DNA of 64,000 bases from JADKAV01 sp037046735 (GTDB lineage Bacteria; Actinomycetota; Actinomycetes; S36-B12; UBA10799), in assembly GCA_037046735.1 (NCBI GenBank), contig JBAOHC010000029.1, forward strand, positions 62,001 through 126,000, in the 5' to 3' direction. The notes beneath the pieces are model-generated. The model searched no databases. It was given only the letters and a program-made list of their open reading frames with translations, and was not told the origin of the DNA. Below, one piece after another: positions 63,671 through 64,000 of this stretch; within the stretch, counting starts at the first letter, position 1, and each line of letters begins with the position of its first letter. The position numbers were made by a program, and so were the translations under genes.

Positions 63671-64000
63671 CTAAGATCCGATGGGCGGTATGGCCTTGCC
63701 CGTGATCGGGATCTCCAATGGACTTCCCGCGCCGTTGTGTGTGACCCCAACAGCGGCGGTGTAGTCGCCGGTCAGGTCGGCCACGGTGGGCCCATAACTG
63801 TATTCGATCATGCAGGCCGCCCCAGCGGGGAGGGGTCCAACGGAGCAACTGCTACCGGCCTCGAGGGTGAACTTAGCGCTGTCTACGCCGGTGAGGTTGA
63901 TAGACGCTATCCGGACAGTCTCCGGGGAATCATTGGTCACCATGACCTGACCGGTGGCCGGGGGCCGACCGAGTTCGACGTCCAACGTGGGCACCGGGTC
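63671..64000 (-). CDS. Choice-of-anchor D/Ig-like extracellular protein (5' end beyond window)
   Basis: The last 110 residues of an exported or surface protein. The frame continues past the window edge. An Ig-like/choice-of-anchor D repeat is visible: P-A-T-G-Q-V-M-V-T-N, V-R-I-A-S-I-N-L-T-G, F-T-L-E-A-G-S-S-C, L-P-A-G-A-A-C, and the closing I-P-I-T-G-K-A. The two Cys likely form a disulfide. The rest of the protein and its function cannot be seen. Confidence 0.7.
   Translation of the reverse strand, partial: DPVPTLDVELGRPPATGQVMVTNDSPETVRIASINLTGVDSAKFTLEAGSSCSVGPLPAGAACMIEYSYGPTVADLTGDYTAAVGVTHNGAGSPLEIPITGKAIPPIGS

Overview
This window is high-GC DNA from an actinobacterium (Actinomycetota). 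The evidence is its gene content and order. Blocks such as lipB-lipA-DUF4191, a TIGR01777 epimerase beside lipB, the 2-oxoglutarate dehydrogenase E2 and lpd genes, pepA next to gcvT, the PspA/PspAA/HtpX/PspAB set, nadA, erpA, and ctaC-ctaD-ctaF are arranged much as in Streptomyces and Mycobacterium. I cannot place it below phylum level by reading alone.

Layout. 0-5 kb: the start of a Fur/IdeR-type iron uptake gene (efeO) under a clear iron box, a GH3 beta-glucosidase, glnA, and a 72-bp tandem repeat upstream of glnA. 5-13 kb: an AbiEi/DUF559-type protein, an amine-catabolism cluster (two class-III aminotransferases and a FAD oxidoreductase), a DrrAB-like ABC exporter, and kynureninase. 13.2-18.7 kb: a small accessory island with a caspase/CHAT-like (DUF6642-like) protein plus a tiny acidic partner, a zinc-ribbon protein and its decayed second copy, an AbrB antitoxin whose PIN toxin is cut short, a DUF5067 membrane protein, an RHH/BrnT-like toxin-antitoxin pair, and four copies of a short dispersed repeat. 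18.7-27.2 kb: one co-directional operon for polyamine import (potABCD) and oxidation (aminobutyraldehyde-type dehydrogenase, FAD oxidoreductase, mmsA). 27.5-42.7 kb: conserved core metabolism (lipoate, 2-oxoglutarate dehydrogenase, aminopeptidase, glycine cleavage T protein), then a P450/CobT-like/GDPD operon and an alpha/beta hydrolase. 43-44.3 kb: a DUF222-HNH gene. 44.6-50.1 kb: a five-gene ECF transporter operon with two secreted proteins, headed by a cobalamin riboswitch. 50-56 kb: small conserved genes, an aldo-keto reductase, the PspA stress operon and nadA. 56-64 kb: erpA, aat, a split cysteine-desulfurase-like/TusA pair, cytochrome c oxidase subunits and an L,D-transpeptidase.

Themes. 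Many neighbouring genes overlap by 1-4 bases (TGATG, ATGA or GTGA), so translational coupling is common. The polyamine genes on both sides of the island, together with glnA, suggest growth on putrescine-like amines as N and C source. The B12-controlled ECF operon is the most informative functional unit: its two secreted products, an alpha/alpha-barrel protein and a membrane-anchored SCO2322-like protein, look like a surface capture system feeding the ECF importer.

Caution. Nine genes show one or more reading-frame breaks (at about 1.87, 6.2-6.7, 7.9, 11.1-11.2, 13.7, 18.3, 43.5, 53.8 and 58.76 kb). Several are conserved genes with one missing or extra base, one of them at a C9 run, so many breaks are probably assembly or sequencing errors rather than real decay. 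I list single-break genes as CDS spanning both halves, and multiply broken or truncated ones as pseudogenes.
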